Of a stretch of 64,000 bases of DNA, positions 1 to 11,400 are shown piece by piece. The DNA is from Caprella mutica (taxonomy: Eukaryota; Arthropoda; Malacostraca; Amphipoda; Caprellidae). The position numbers and the translations under genes are program-made. Each line of letters opens with the position of its first letter. The first letter of the stretch is position 1. The DNA lies in NCBI GenBank assembly GCA_947561585.1, contig CANNZV010001595.1:62001-126000 (forward strand), given 5' to 3'. Under the pieces are notes generated by a model. It was not told the origin of the DNA. It ran no database searches and saw nothing but the letters and a program-made list of their open reading frames with translations.

Positions 1-602
1 TTTATTTATTTACTATTTAGATAATATTCTATGTAATGTTGCTAATTATTCTTTTCTCATTTCTTATTAATATTATTAGCCAATATCAATTATATATTTA
101 CCTATATATAATCTTTTCGATAGCCGTTTCAGGAACCAATCGACTTACGTAACAGGTTTCTATACTAAGTGTTCTAGAACAGTGACCCGTTCACTCTGCC
201 ATAACGATTCTATAGGAAAGAAAACTTTGCTCAGATATATTTTAACAGAGACTCTCGTCATTCTGCTTTCATGCCTAACTTCCTAATTCAAACAAGTATT
301 ATTTCCTTTCTAATTATTTATTTTCATTTGGGAAGTAGCACAATTGAATTCATAACGATTAATAATTAAGCAATTCATTTAAATTATCATTGTCTGTGTT
401 TTATTAGCTAAGATATATCGAACCCCAACTATTTCAATCCACCTTTTGCACGGGGCCTCTGCATTGACGGTTTCTGTTGACTAATGGTTTCTTCTTTGAA
501 TGTTTCTGGTTTGCTGCATCCACTACCACTACTACTTCTGGTTTAAATACCTGCTGATGCTATTTTAATCTACCGCTACCAGTAATACACATCCTACTAA
601 GC
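1..602. other. AT-rich sequence, no gene seen
   Basis: No open frame, splice-bounded exon or repeat end that I can support. The stretch ends at the target duplication of the hAT-type element that follows. Confidence 0.6.
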
Positions 603-767
603 CAGTGTTTCCTAACCTTTTTTCAAGGCGACCCCAATTATGCACCTCAAGCAACAACCGCGACCCCACTATGTTTTCTGTTGAATGGCACGAGCGCTGC
701 AGTGCAGCCTCTTTTAGGTTAGCTCCATTTATATAAACACTGCGTTCTATCAGAAGCGTCATTTATA

Positions 768-1970
768 AATTGCAAATTGGGAGAACTTAAAATGCTTCAA
801 ATCGCATTATGTATACGCCATTTTGCTCTTAAAGAATGGATTTTTATCACCCTATCAAAATTCACTTTGATCTTCAACCATCTTTATCCTGATTTTCTTT
901 AACTCGAGAAGAAATGGATCATCCTGAAGTTTGCCAAAAACACCTTCTCCTTGAAATGTATGCCTTGAATTCATGGTTCACTTGAAAATCAGTGGAAGGA
1001 TGGCTAAATCTTACCACCTGAAAATGTTCACAAGAGTATGCGATCTTTTCAATGAGACTGATTCCATCTACAAGAAGAAACAAGTGAAAACAAAACAAAA
1101 AAGAACAGAAGCAGTGATTCAAGAGGTGAAGAGTTTCTTTGTAAAAACCCTCAGTTGCTCTCTCAGAAAACCTTTTCAGCAGATTTCACCCACCAAAATC
1201 ACGTTTTGCAGGATCGTCAGACATGGACTTCGTTTTTAGTTTCTATCAATACTCCTCAGTTCAAATATTAACTGATGTCACAAAGCACAGAGAAGGTAGC
1301 TTTGTCAGTGGATTCTGCAGAAAATAGAATAGTTTGGACTGACGGGAAGCTCTTTTGCCTCCATCAAAAAACACAAATGAAAATCTTTGAAATATCTGCA
1401 ATCAAACGATAGGTACATTCCTTTCATCTGTTATTGGTGTTTCATACTTCAGATTGCTCCACGGCATTATTTGGCCCAGACTGCGCAATTATAAAACTAT
1501 AGTTCCACACTTTGGTGGAAGCAAGATGGTGATCCACCACATTGAATAAATGCAGCTCTAAAATTTGTCAATGAAAAGTTTCTGGGCCGAGTAATTTGCA
1601 GAATAACGGAAATCCCTGGCCAGCATAGTTCAGATCTCAACCCTTTTGACTTTCTCTTCAGGGCTGCTACCAAAATTTCGAATTAATAGGGAAAACCTAG
1701 ATTTCATTGATGATGTGTTCAAAGCTTCGGTGAAGGATATAACCAGGAGAATTTCAAGAAAGTTTGCAAGAATGTTATTAAGCGTGCTTCGTTCTGACTT
1801 CAGGCTGGAGGGGGTCATTTTTAACAACTTATGAAGGACATCAGAATATGTGCATCATATACGATGTATTACAATAAATATTTAATAATCATAAAAATAC
1901 ATTATTTTCCATTGATGTGATGAATCTATAATGGCTGTAGACGCATTTAAAGTTCTCCCAATTCGCAATT
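768..1970 (+). mobile_element. Mariner-like (IS630 group) element nested in the hAT element
   Basis: Inverted ends AATTGCAAATTGGGAGAACT and, on the other side, AATTGCGAATTGGGAGAACT, each abutted by TA (766-767 and 1971-1972). The 1203-bp length is normal for a mariner. It encloses a decayed transposase reading on the plus strand. Nesting is inferred because the outer 8-bp duplication belongs to the hAT ends while the inner ends carry the TA of mariner insertion. Confidence 0.75.
973..1834 (+). pseudogene. Decayed mariner-like transposase
   Basis: Broken DDE transposase of the mariner/IS630 group. The open stretch 973-1239 resembles the second helix-turn-helix and linker (rich in Lys, ending in a RIVRHGLRF block). 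Around 1330 a frame gives RIVWTDGKLF, the first catalytic Asp block. Near 1516 WKQDGDPPH carries the second Asp, followed by an in-frame TGA, and near 1635 SSDLNPFDF carries the third. About 40 residues lie between the second and third Asp, longer than the 34 of classical mariner and closer to DD37D/DD41D relatives. Several stops and frame changes mean it cannot be active. Homology is by motif recognition only. Confidence 0.7.
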
Positions 1971-2105
1971 TAAAAATGATATTTCAGATGCAACACAGTT
2001 CTGTGTCGACTCAGTGGTTCTGCTATATTATTGAATTTTTATTTGGATGCTTTGGCGACCCCACTTGAGGACGCGATCCCAGGGTTGGGAAATGCTGTAC
2101 TAAGC

Positions 2106-4828
2106 ATACGGTTCGTCCTACTCAATACGAATCAAGCTACAGATAATTATACTTTTAACTGGTCTCATATGTCCTTGCAATATGCATCACCACTTGATTA
2201 GATTATCATACCGGATTTTCACTCATCTAGTATACTGAGGAACTCCAGCCTTCGTCCTAACTCCGAGTCAAATATACTCTCGCTGCTCTACCTACACTCA
2301 CGCAATCTTCTTGGAACTAACTTTCATCGTGACTCCTGCACAATATTTGTTTGCGCTATCTCTTGCTAAACGAACAAAGTGCTGAGGATCAGGAATCTGA
2401 AGGAACAGCAAGTTTCACCCGTACAGAATACTAGTACATTCGGTAGAGATCGCTGCAAAGTTCTGATATTCCATTAAATAAATTAAGTTCTGTATAATTC
2501 TCATCTTCATTATAAAAATATACTGGGTAGAATTCACCTGATCAAACTACTCCGTCTGATATATGGAAGAGCAATTAACTTTCTACGGAACACAGCTGAC
2601 AGAAAGAAAATTTTGGTTTCACTAAACGAAAATACGACGCAGTGGTAATCTGGCAACCACTCGACAATAGCGGGTATTATTAATGATTCACTCACTGGCC
2701 ATGCGAAATCATATAGGAGAATGTTCTGATTGTCACAACCGATGCAGCCCATACATGTGTAAAGCAATGCGCAAATTGCAAGTTTTGTTTTCGAAGATGT
2801 CATATGTAATGTGCTTGGCTCAAGATTTGCCGAACATATTAGGGCAATCTGCTAATAAGTGCAGCAAAGAGTGAGTAGGACACACTCTTTGCTGCATTGA
2901 TTAGCAGATTGTACCTCAAAGCTCTCCTTAGAGCTTGAAATTGAAGAGTACATCTTCTGGATGTGGGATGGAGACGTGGTTGGAAGCAGCAATATACTAT
3001 TCCACTCATTTGGAAAAGCTATCTGAAGTTGTAATGTCACTTGATGAAACTGAGACTCAAAAGCACTGTAATAACTTCGATCTTAATCTCAGCTTTTCCT
3101 TTATTGCAGATAACTTTTCATTGCTTTCCACCAATATCGACAATTTTTAAAAACACAAGGTTTCTCCCTGGAGTCTACAAAGAGATTAAAAATCCTCCAG
3201 ATTATGTATGATGAATTGAAAGAAATATTAAATAATTAATTCATCGATCAATTATCGAGTTCAGATGTTTGTACACTCCTGTCGTACCTTGTGATGTAGA
3301 AAGAATCTTGTCTGTCTGTATTTTGTACAAGCATTTAACAGGCGTATTTTCTTCATAAAAATCAAAAGCATCACATGATTATTAAATGTAATGCAAGATA
3401 AGATTTCTTAGTTTGCTTACATGTACGCAGTCACAGTAATTCGACCTTTCCAATGTGCTTTGGTTCTTGTTAATTTTCCTTAATATAAGTAAACTACCTA
3501 AGTTGGACAGCATTTTATGACCAGGTTGATATCGAAAAAATCATATATTAGTAAAAGGTTATTAAAAAACAGATTTATGATTTAAGGTTGTGACGTGGCA
3601 TTAAATGCATGCCGCATGCACTTATTCTTAAAAGTAGGCTACATTCGTGCCTTTTCTTTTTAATCGTATGCTGCATATTTTTCTACACTTATTTGTCTAG
3701 TCATAAAATGCAATGCTACCGAGATATAATTGTTATTTGTTTTTTGTCGTTATGTTATTGTTATTTGAGTTTTACTTGTTTTCATCTGCATGTTTACGTT
3801 ACTATTCAAATTAAACTAATATTCACTATTTAGTATACTTCACTAAGGTAATACAAATTAAAAATTTCCCTCTGTTACCGTGAAATTTTAAAAAATAAAT
3901 AAAAACTGAATAATTGTTGTATTTAATATAAAGTTTTCCACTCCAAAACTTCTATACCTATAAATATTTCATAACAAAAGACAATTTAGATATTCAATAT
4001 CTAAATATTTTTATATAGTCCTACCAAACAATGTACCTACACTTTTTTCAAAGTACATGCAAATAAAATGACGAAAAAAAAAGAGGACTAACTAACCTAA
4101 ATATAAATACAAAATGCATGCAATAAAGCTTTAATAGCATGTTTCAGAGCTTAAGTACGTGCTTTCAAGGCATACGTGCAGGATTTTCCGAGCATACGTC
4201 AAGCTTTTTAGAGCATAAGTACATTGCTTTTATAGCATGTTTTTTAGTGCATGATGTCCCAACCCTATTTATGATGCACATCTTAAAGATTATTTTCAAA
4301 AGCATATTCTCCCTGCCCTACATATGCATAAGAATAAGCGCATATACCCGAACACACATAGTTACTTAAATATTTTAATTGAGTTACTCAATAAAATTAA
4401 TTAATAGCTAATAGGGTAAATTTCTAGATAATTTGTAATGACAGTCCTGCCATTTTCTACCTACTTCCTAATTAATGACAGCTCTCTATACTAGCTTCCT
4501 AGTATAGAAACACCCTTCTCTTCCATTCACCACAGACAGTTTCAGGATAGAACTCCTGGGTGCGAAATTGAAAATAAATTCAGGATAGTTTTCTTTATAC
4601 AATTTACTACACTTCCAATCAGAATGCCAATAACTAACACAGTCCATTAGTAATAGAAAATAGGAATAAATTGAACAACTTGTATGTTGGAAATTCATGC
4701 TGTCAACATAAAAAAGATCAACAGAAAACGCATATGCAGCATACTTCGTCTGAGACAATAAATACTAGTTACTATTGTACATAGTCAAAGACTAAGCCAC
4801 CAGCGTCAAACGAGTCATTAGATAGAGG
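2106..4828. other. Gene-free AT-rich stretch
   Basis: Only short open frames without recognisable domains or splice context. A small segment at about 4509-4570 resembles 22457-22510 (both contain CTTCTCTTCCATTCACCAC), so it is part of an interspersed repeat. A 29-bp hairpin at 2845-2911 is listed separately. Confidence 0.5.
2845..2911. repeat. Short near-perfect inverted repeat (hairpin)
   Basis: Arms of 29 bp at 2845-2873 and 2883-2911 (outer part CAATCTGCTAAT, inner part GCAGCAAAGAGTG) separated by 9 bp. It could fold as a stem-loop in RNA or be the core of a tiny foldback element. No further function visible. Confidence 0.7.
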
Positions 4829-5020
4829 TGATGCTAAGAGATGCAATTTAATAACACAGTGATGCTAAGAGATGCAATTTAATAACACAGTGATGCTGAG
4901 AGATGCAATTTAATAACACAGTGATGCTGAGAGATGCAATTTAATAACACAGTGATGCTGAGAGATGCAATTTAATAACACAGTGATGCTGTATGTAGTT
5001 ATTTAATAACACAGTGATAA
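4829..5020. repeat. 31-bp minisatellite, about 6 copies
   Basis: Unit starts GATGCTAAGAGATGCAATTT and ends AATAACACAGT; the last copy is diverged. It lies about 165 bp beyond the stop codon of the minus-strand gene, so it may be in or just after its 3' UTR. On the minus strand every unit contains ATTAAA, a common variant poly(A) hexamer, followed by a pyrimidine stretch. Confidence 0.9.
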
Positions 5021-5184
5021 TATAAGAGTTGAACCACAATACAGATACTAAAAGAAAGAAGGGATGGGGATGATTAACAAAGATGGATTCATTTCATACA
5101 CAACTAATGAATTGATGTTAATATCACAAGAGAGGAAATTGGTGAAAAGGTTTGTCTTATGCTGGCTTTAGTAGGATTCTTCAT

Positions 5185-5402
5185 TTAATATATATCAGCT
5201 TCTCGTAAGAGCATGTACAAAGTCTTGTCTTTTTTCTGTATGTGAATGTCATTGGACCAGACAGAGAGAATTTGATTTAAGGTGTCCGTGCACTCGTCTC
5301 CTTGAACATCCACCGAACAAGTGGCCATGAGGTCCGAACAAGCCTTCTTCTTCTGCGAGTACTCCAGTCTGTATTTATGGTGCGCTTTCTCTAAATGTGA
5401 CA
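5185..5402 (-). CDS. Last coding exon of the minus-strand gene
   Basis: Follows the acceptor TTTTTCAG just above 5402. It enters with two bases that complete a Val codon and ends at TAA (5187-5185). It encodes about 72 residues, starting SHLEKAHHKYRLEY and ending LLREADIY. The first half is charged and helical; three Cys residues lie in the middle. No AATAAA is seen within 150 bp after the stop; ATTAAA overlaps the stop itself and recurs in the 31-bp repeat beyond. Confidence 0.8.
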
Positions 5403-8400
5403 CTGAAAAACATTCATATCTTTAGAACAAGGTTGTAATAACAAAAATATACCAAATGGTGACCATAATAGGAAAATTCAATATGATCAACATGATACTA
5501 ACCAATAGTTTGGAGTGATAACTTGGAGAAGCAAACTATGGAGGCTGTAAGATCCTCGTGTATTCCAAAGTCTTTCACTTTTTCAATACTCTTTGCAAAA
5601 TCACGAGTGAGAAAACTCTGAAAGTTGAAAAAAAATATCATAATCAAATATTCATAATCTAATTATTAACTTCTTTATATAAACAAATAACAGTCTTTAG
5701 TTTATGCTTTGTAAGAATAGCTATATTGTTTGGCTAAATGCTTTTCGAGTTGAGGCAGTTGTGCATGACTCCTTATTCAATACCTAATTTGTTCATATTA
5801 ACCTATTCTCAATGTGGGAAACCACAGTTCCGGTCACTACAAATGTGAGATGCTGAGCGACGCACCGGAATAATACACCGCTGATAAGAGTCAAGAAATG
5901 ATGGTGATAGGTGAGTGGAGTGATGGTGTGTGATGTTGATGTTCAAATGTTCATGATAACTAAAATATCTCGCATAGAGATTAAGTATTATATGATAACA
6001 TAAATAGTCATCAAATTACAGGCAGGCAGTGTTGCCTGTAACATGTTCACTATTTAGGTACATATTAAAGGAGTGAAATGTAAGTGTCATTTTGCCTATT
6101 AAAAATCAATTTTTGATCATTGAAATTGAAATGAGCTCATGAATATTGAAATTTCTACTAACTGAAGATAATAATTCTGATCAAGTTGAACAATAATCAT
6201 AGTGAAGTTTCCTCTGATCATAAATATCTAAAACTCAAAGAATATCATAGGAATCTAGCGAGTGACGGCAAAATTAACAATACATTAAGTTATTTGGTTT
6301 AAAGTGAATCAGTTGAAATATCACACATGATACACATGTGTACGGAGGCAGCAAATTATTTAATAAACAAGTCTCATTGAAGAGATGATGAGCAGATGTT
6401 TTAGAAAGTTTCCAACAGTTCTTTTCTAATTTTCTGAATGTAGCTAACTCACTAGGACTAATCAATTTTAAAATACATTTCGAAATCAAGAGGGTTAAAT
6501 AAGATCTTAGAATCATTTCAAATTTTTCTAAAATCACGACGTTTCGATTAAATACATTTATCATCTTCATAATTTGCTACAAACCTCCCACGAAGACAGC
6601 ACAAGGCAAGTGGTCCAAGGAACTAGCCAGAGAACACATATATTATTTGGAACTATTGGCAGTATCCCTAGCTATCAAAACTCTCAACATAAACAATTGC
6701 AATCTCATTTTGAACATAGACAACGAAGTAGCAAGATTCACCATAGCAAAGGGTCGATCCAAATCTCGTGCTCTTCTGCAAGAGGTGAAACTTCTAATCA
6801 ATCTCTGCCAAGCGAAGAAAATATTTCTCTCTGCCACTCGAATACCATCGAAATTGAACGTAGTGGCCGACACTCTGAGTAGGACCGCTCCTCTATCAAT
6901 CAACAGAGTGGTGCTTGCCACGACATGTGTTCCAAGAAAGTTCAAAATTGGTACGGTCACTTGAGCATAGATTTGATGGCAACACCTCTGAATTCCCAAC
7001 TTTCAAAGTTCATCTCACCATTTCAACATCCGCAGGCGGAGGGAACCAATGTACTAGCAGTGGATTGGAACACCTGGTCAGACATATACATCTTCCCTCC
7101 AGTGGCAATGATAATTCAGATACTACCGAAGCTACGGACTTACAGGGGGGAACTGAATATTCACAGCCCCATGGCAACCAACAGCTGTGTGATTCACAGA
7201 ACTGTACAACAGATCTATAGAACATGTGCACATAAGAGGGCCATTGCTTCAAAGAGTACAAGGTCGAGACGTGCGATCTTCACGCAGAGGATTCGAAAAA
7301 TGGACCGCATTTCGTTTTTGACTAAAATTATTGCGAAGACTAGAAGTAAAGCCATTGCAGCAAATTTAATTCAGGCCTACAGAAAATCTTCCACAAAGCA
7401 GGCCGAAACCTCATGGAAAGCCTTCAAGTTTTGGCTTCCTGACAACGCAATGACAATCACAAAAAGGACTATTTTGTCTTTTTTGTTGCAAGTGCATGAT
7501 AAACTTGACCCTAGTAACATAGAGACTGGTCCAGGCGCACCAGTCCTCATGAAAATTATATTTTTATTTTTAAACCGATTTGGAAGCTTTCTTTCCATGC
7601 CTGTTACTTTTCAACATAAATACATACGATTTTACGGAAAAGAAGGTGATAGATGGCAAGATACTCATATTATGATAATTTATTCAAATATACAGGGTGT
7701 CTCAAAAAAACGGAACAAAACTTTAAGTTAGTATATTTCAAAAATTATTAAAGGTACATGTATCTTTCTAGTCTCTTTTTCATTGTTGAAACCTTCCCCA
7801 TCCACAGTTCAGTTTTCATCAAGTTTTATTCTTTTTTGTTAATGTTATAAGGATTTCATTGATGGGTATTGAAAATGGCTTTTGTACAAATAGTTTGAAA
7901 ACCTGAGAAATATTAGTTTCTTATCTTTGCTTGTTAATTTTACTTTAAATAGATAATTATTATTTGGCGTTCACCAATGGATGTGTGAATATAAAATTAA
8001 GGTTTTTATGAAGAGAAAATGTCGGAAACTTAATTTGTTAAGATTTTATAACAGTTTTAGTGAGGACTTGCGCGCACGGACCAGTCCCTAGGTTACTGAG
8101 TAAACTTTCAATGGCTAGGTTACTAGGGTTAAGCTATCTCCAAGAACAGTTTTGAGTAATAAGAGCTCCTTCGCTTGGCCAATAGGCGAGGCTTTTGGAG
8201 TCAATTTTAAGGATAGAGACTTTTCTTTGCTAATTAAAAGTTTATTCCTACAAAATCCTCCAATACAACAGAAAATTCCGAAGTGGTCTCTAAATCATGC
8301 TCTTGAACGATTAGCATGCGAGGAGTCCAGGACACAGTCCTCAACAGAGATGAAACTATATAAGGTGCTATTCCTCACTGCACTTGCAAGTGGGAATAGA

Positions 8401-11400
8401 TCAACGGAGCTATATGCTATGCCAAGAATTGGTATAGTAGAAACTAACTCTAGAATCACTATCTATACCTTTGCGTACAAATTTCCTCTTCAAAAACCAA
8501 ACTCACTTGAAGAGTCCCCCACCTGTGTCATTCCCTAAACTAGGGAACAACCATCCTCTTTGTCCTGCGCATGAAATATCTCAATATATATCAATAACTC
8601 AGGAGAACGACCATCATGGCCACCTGTTTGTCCACCCAACATCCGGTACACCCTTGGTCGGAGGTCGCATCCACTACTGGATTACAAAAGCTATTAGTAG
8701 AATAGATGGTAGTTTACATGGACGACCACATGATCTCAGGAAATTCACTTTTAGTGCTAGTTGGTCTAGAGATGCCAATCTGAGCGATATACTGAAGAAT
8801 GGCTTTTGGTCTTCTAACAATCCATTCATTAACATATATTGTGTTAATGTAGAGGATTAACTACCACTTTGGGTGGCAGGAAGAAAAATTCTTCTGCCAC
8901 ATGAGGATTGAATTTTTTGTAACATTGATAATCTATTATTGTTCCACTGTTCAAAAAGGAAATTATGTTTTGTATGTTTATTTCTTAATAATAAATGAAA
9001 ATATATATGTTTTATTAAAAATATTGAACACTTATATAGCCTTTTGAATATTCACATCTTAACTATAAAATTTTTTCATCGTTAATCAGAGTGCCTCCTT
9101 CCAATTACCTTCGGCTTGTTGGAAAAGTATGGCACAAGGAATATGTTTAACTCAGGACTCGTATTGCTAACAAATATACCTTTTGAGCGGAGCGAAAAAG
9201 CTCCTATTTGTTAGCAATAGAGTCCTGAGTTAAACATATTCTAACCACCTCCTCCCCCACTCTGATAAATTCGGTATCGCCGTAGGCCCGTAATGAATAT
9301 ACCGAGTTGTCAGAGATGGGCGGGAAAGTACTTCCCAAGTACCAAGTAAAAGTACTAAGTAACAAGTAAGTACTTCAAGTACTACTCAAGTACTTTCCAA
9401 AAAGTACTTTGAATAATTACTTAGAAGTACTTTTTACAAGTACTTGTTACTTTCCAAAGTACATTTTTCCTTTCAGTCAAGAGATTTTGAAAGATTAGTT
9501 CTAAAATCTGTACAAAATTAATTCTTTTTCTCATCAAAACTGTATTTACAGCAACTGGATAAAAACTAGAGTTTGAAGAGGTCCAACATATTGGAAAATT
9601 GTTTGTCAAGCAGTAAAATTGAAAACTTTGTCAAACAGTAGAATCGAAAACTAAGACTGTAAGACATTGTATACTTTTATGTGACGGTGAATATTTATAT
9701 ATTCTGACATACAATCATGTATAGAGACTGAGTTATATTGACCAATTTAAGTACATTGAATATAATTATTTTTGATACCTAGATATCACAACCAATATTT
9801 ACCAAACACATTGACGAATTATAAGCGTGTGGACGTGTACAGTGAGTCACTGTGATGATGTACTTACTATCAGAGTAAAGAGTCATTGTGATTTGTGATG
9901 ATGTACTATCAGAGAAACGAGTCACTGTGATGATATATTATCAGAGAAAAGAGTCACTGTGATGATATATTATCAGAGAAAAGAGTCACTGTGATGATGT
10001 ACTATCAGAGAAAAGAGTCACTGTGATGTACTGTCAGAGAAGAGTCACTGTGAAGATGTACTGTCAGAGAAAAGAGTCACTGTGAAGATGTACTGTCAGA
10101 GAAAAGAGTCACTGTGATGATGTACTATCAGAGAAAAGAGTCACTGTGATGATGTACTATCAGAGAAAAGAGTCACTGTGATGATGAACTATCAGAGAAA
10201 AGAGTCACTGTGATGATGTACTATCAGAGAAAAGAGTCACTGTGATGATGTACTATCAGAGAAAAGTCACTGTGATGATGTACTATCAGAGAAAAGAGTC
10301 ATTATGATGATGTACTATCAGAGAAAAGAGTCATTGTGATGATGTACTATCAGAGAAAAGAGTCACTGTGATGATGTACTATCAGAGAAAAGAGTCACTG
10401 TGATGATGTACTATCAGAGAAAAGAATCACTGCGATGATGTACTATCAGAGAAAAGAGTCACTGTGATGATGTACTATCAGAGAAAAGAGTCACTGTGAT
10501 GATGTACTATCAGAGAAAAGAGTCACTGTGATGATGTACTATCAGATAAAAGAGTCACTGTGATGATGTACTATCAGAGAAAAGAGTCATTATGATGATG
10601 TACTATCAGAGAAAAGTCATTGTGATGATGTACTATCAGAGAAAAGAATCACTGTGATGATGTACTATCAGAGAAAAGAGTCACTGTGATGATGTACTAT
10701 CAGAGAAAAGAGTCACTGCGATGATGTACTATCAGAGAAAAGAGTCACTGTGATGATGTACTATCAGAGAAAAGAGTCACTGCGATGATGTACTATCAGA
10801 GAAAAGAGTCACTGTGATGATGTACTATCAGAGAAAAGAGTCACTGTGATGATGTACTATCAGTAAAAAAGTCACTGAAGAGATGTACTATCAGAGTTAA
10901 CAGTATAAATTATTAGTTTTTTAATTGTATAGTAAATGTACTTGGTACTTCTAAGTACTTCAAGTACATTGATTTACGAGTACTTGTACTTAGTACTTAA
11001 GTACTTTCGATGTACTTTTCGCCCATCTCTGCGAGTTGTTAGAGCTGGTAACTTTCATGCAGATGGGCGGGGCTTGAGTGTCGTAATGCAGTGACGCTAA
11101 TTCACACACAAACTCACGAACCAAATGGCATAGGGACATGGAGATTATCGTATTGAGAAAGTTTAATAACTAAAAACACGAAAAAGTGACAATTATTACT
11201 TAAAATTGCAAAATTATGATAAAATGGGAATAAAATTAAAGTCCAACGGCACAAGGAATATGTTTAACTCAGGACTCTATTGCGAACGAATAAGAGCTTT
11301 TTCGCTCCGCTCAAAAGGTATATTTTTTCTCTGCATTTCAATAATGAATTGAGAAATACCAAGGAAGCTAAAGCTGTACTGTTGAATTCGCACCAATGTT

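Larger units (their letters stand above)
603..2097. mobile_element. Non-autonomous hAT-type element, split by a mariner insertion
   Basis: The left end reads CAGTGTTTCCTAACC and the right end, reverse complemented, reads CAGCATTTCCCAACC; both run on into a GCGACCCC-type string. A perfect 8-bp duplication TACTAAGC flanks the element (595-602 and 2098-2105), as expected for hAT transposition. The outer parts (603-765 and 1973-2097) carry no transposase and together give only about 290 bp, so the original element looks like a hAT MITE. The middle is a separate mariner-like element, described in its own entry. The terminal repeats are imperfect, so the insertion is not recent. Confidence 0.85.

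Noticed and set aside
3609..4369. Hydrophobic open frames that look like membrane proteins
   Set aside because: Typical of T-rich DNA; no start context, homologous motif or splice evidence.
6274..6570. 98-codon minus-strand frame
   Set aside because: No recognisable domain, no splice phase link to the neighbouring gene and AT-rich composition.
9836..10890. Regular repeats that might suggest a CRISPR array
   Set aside because: There are no spacers; the units are directly adjacent, and the setting is a eukaryotic hAT element.
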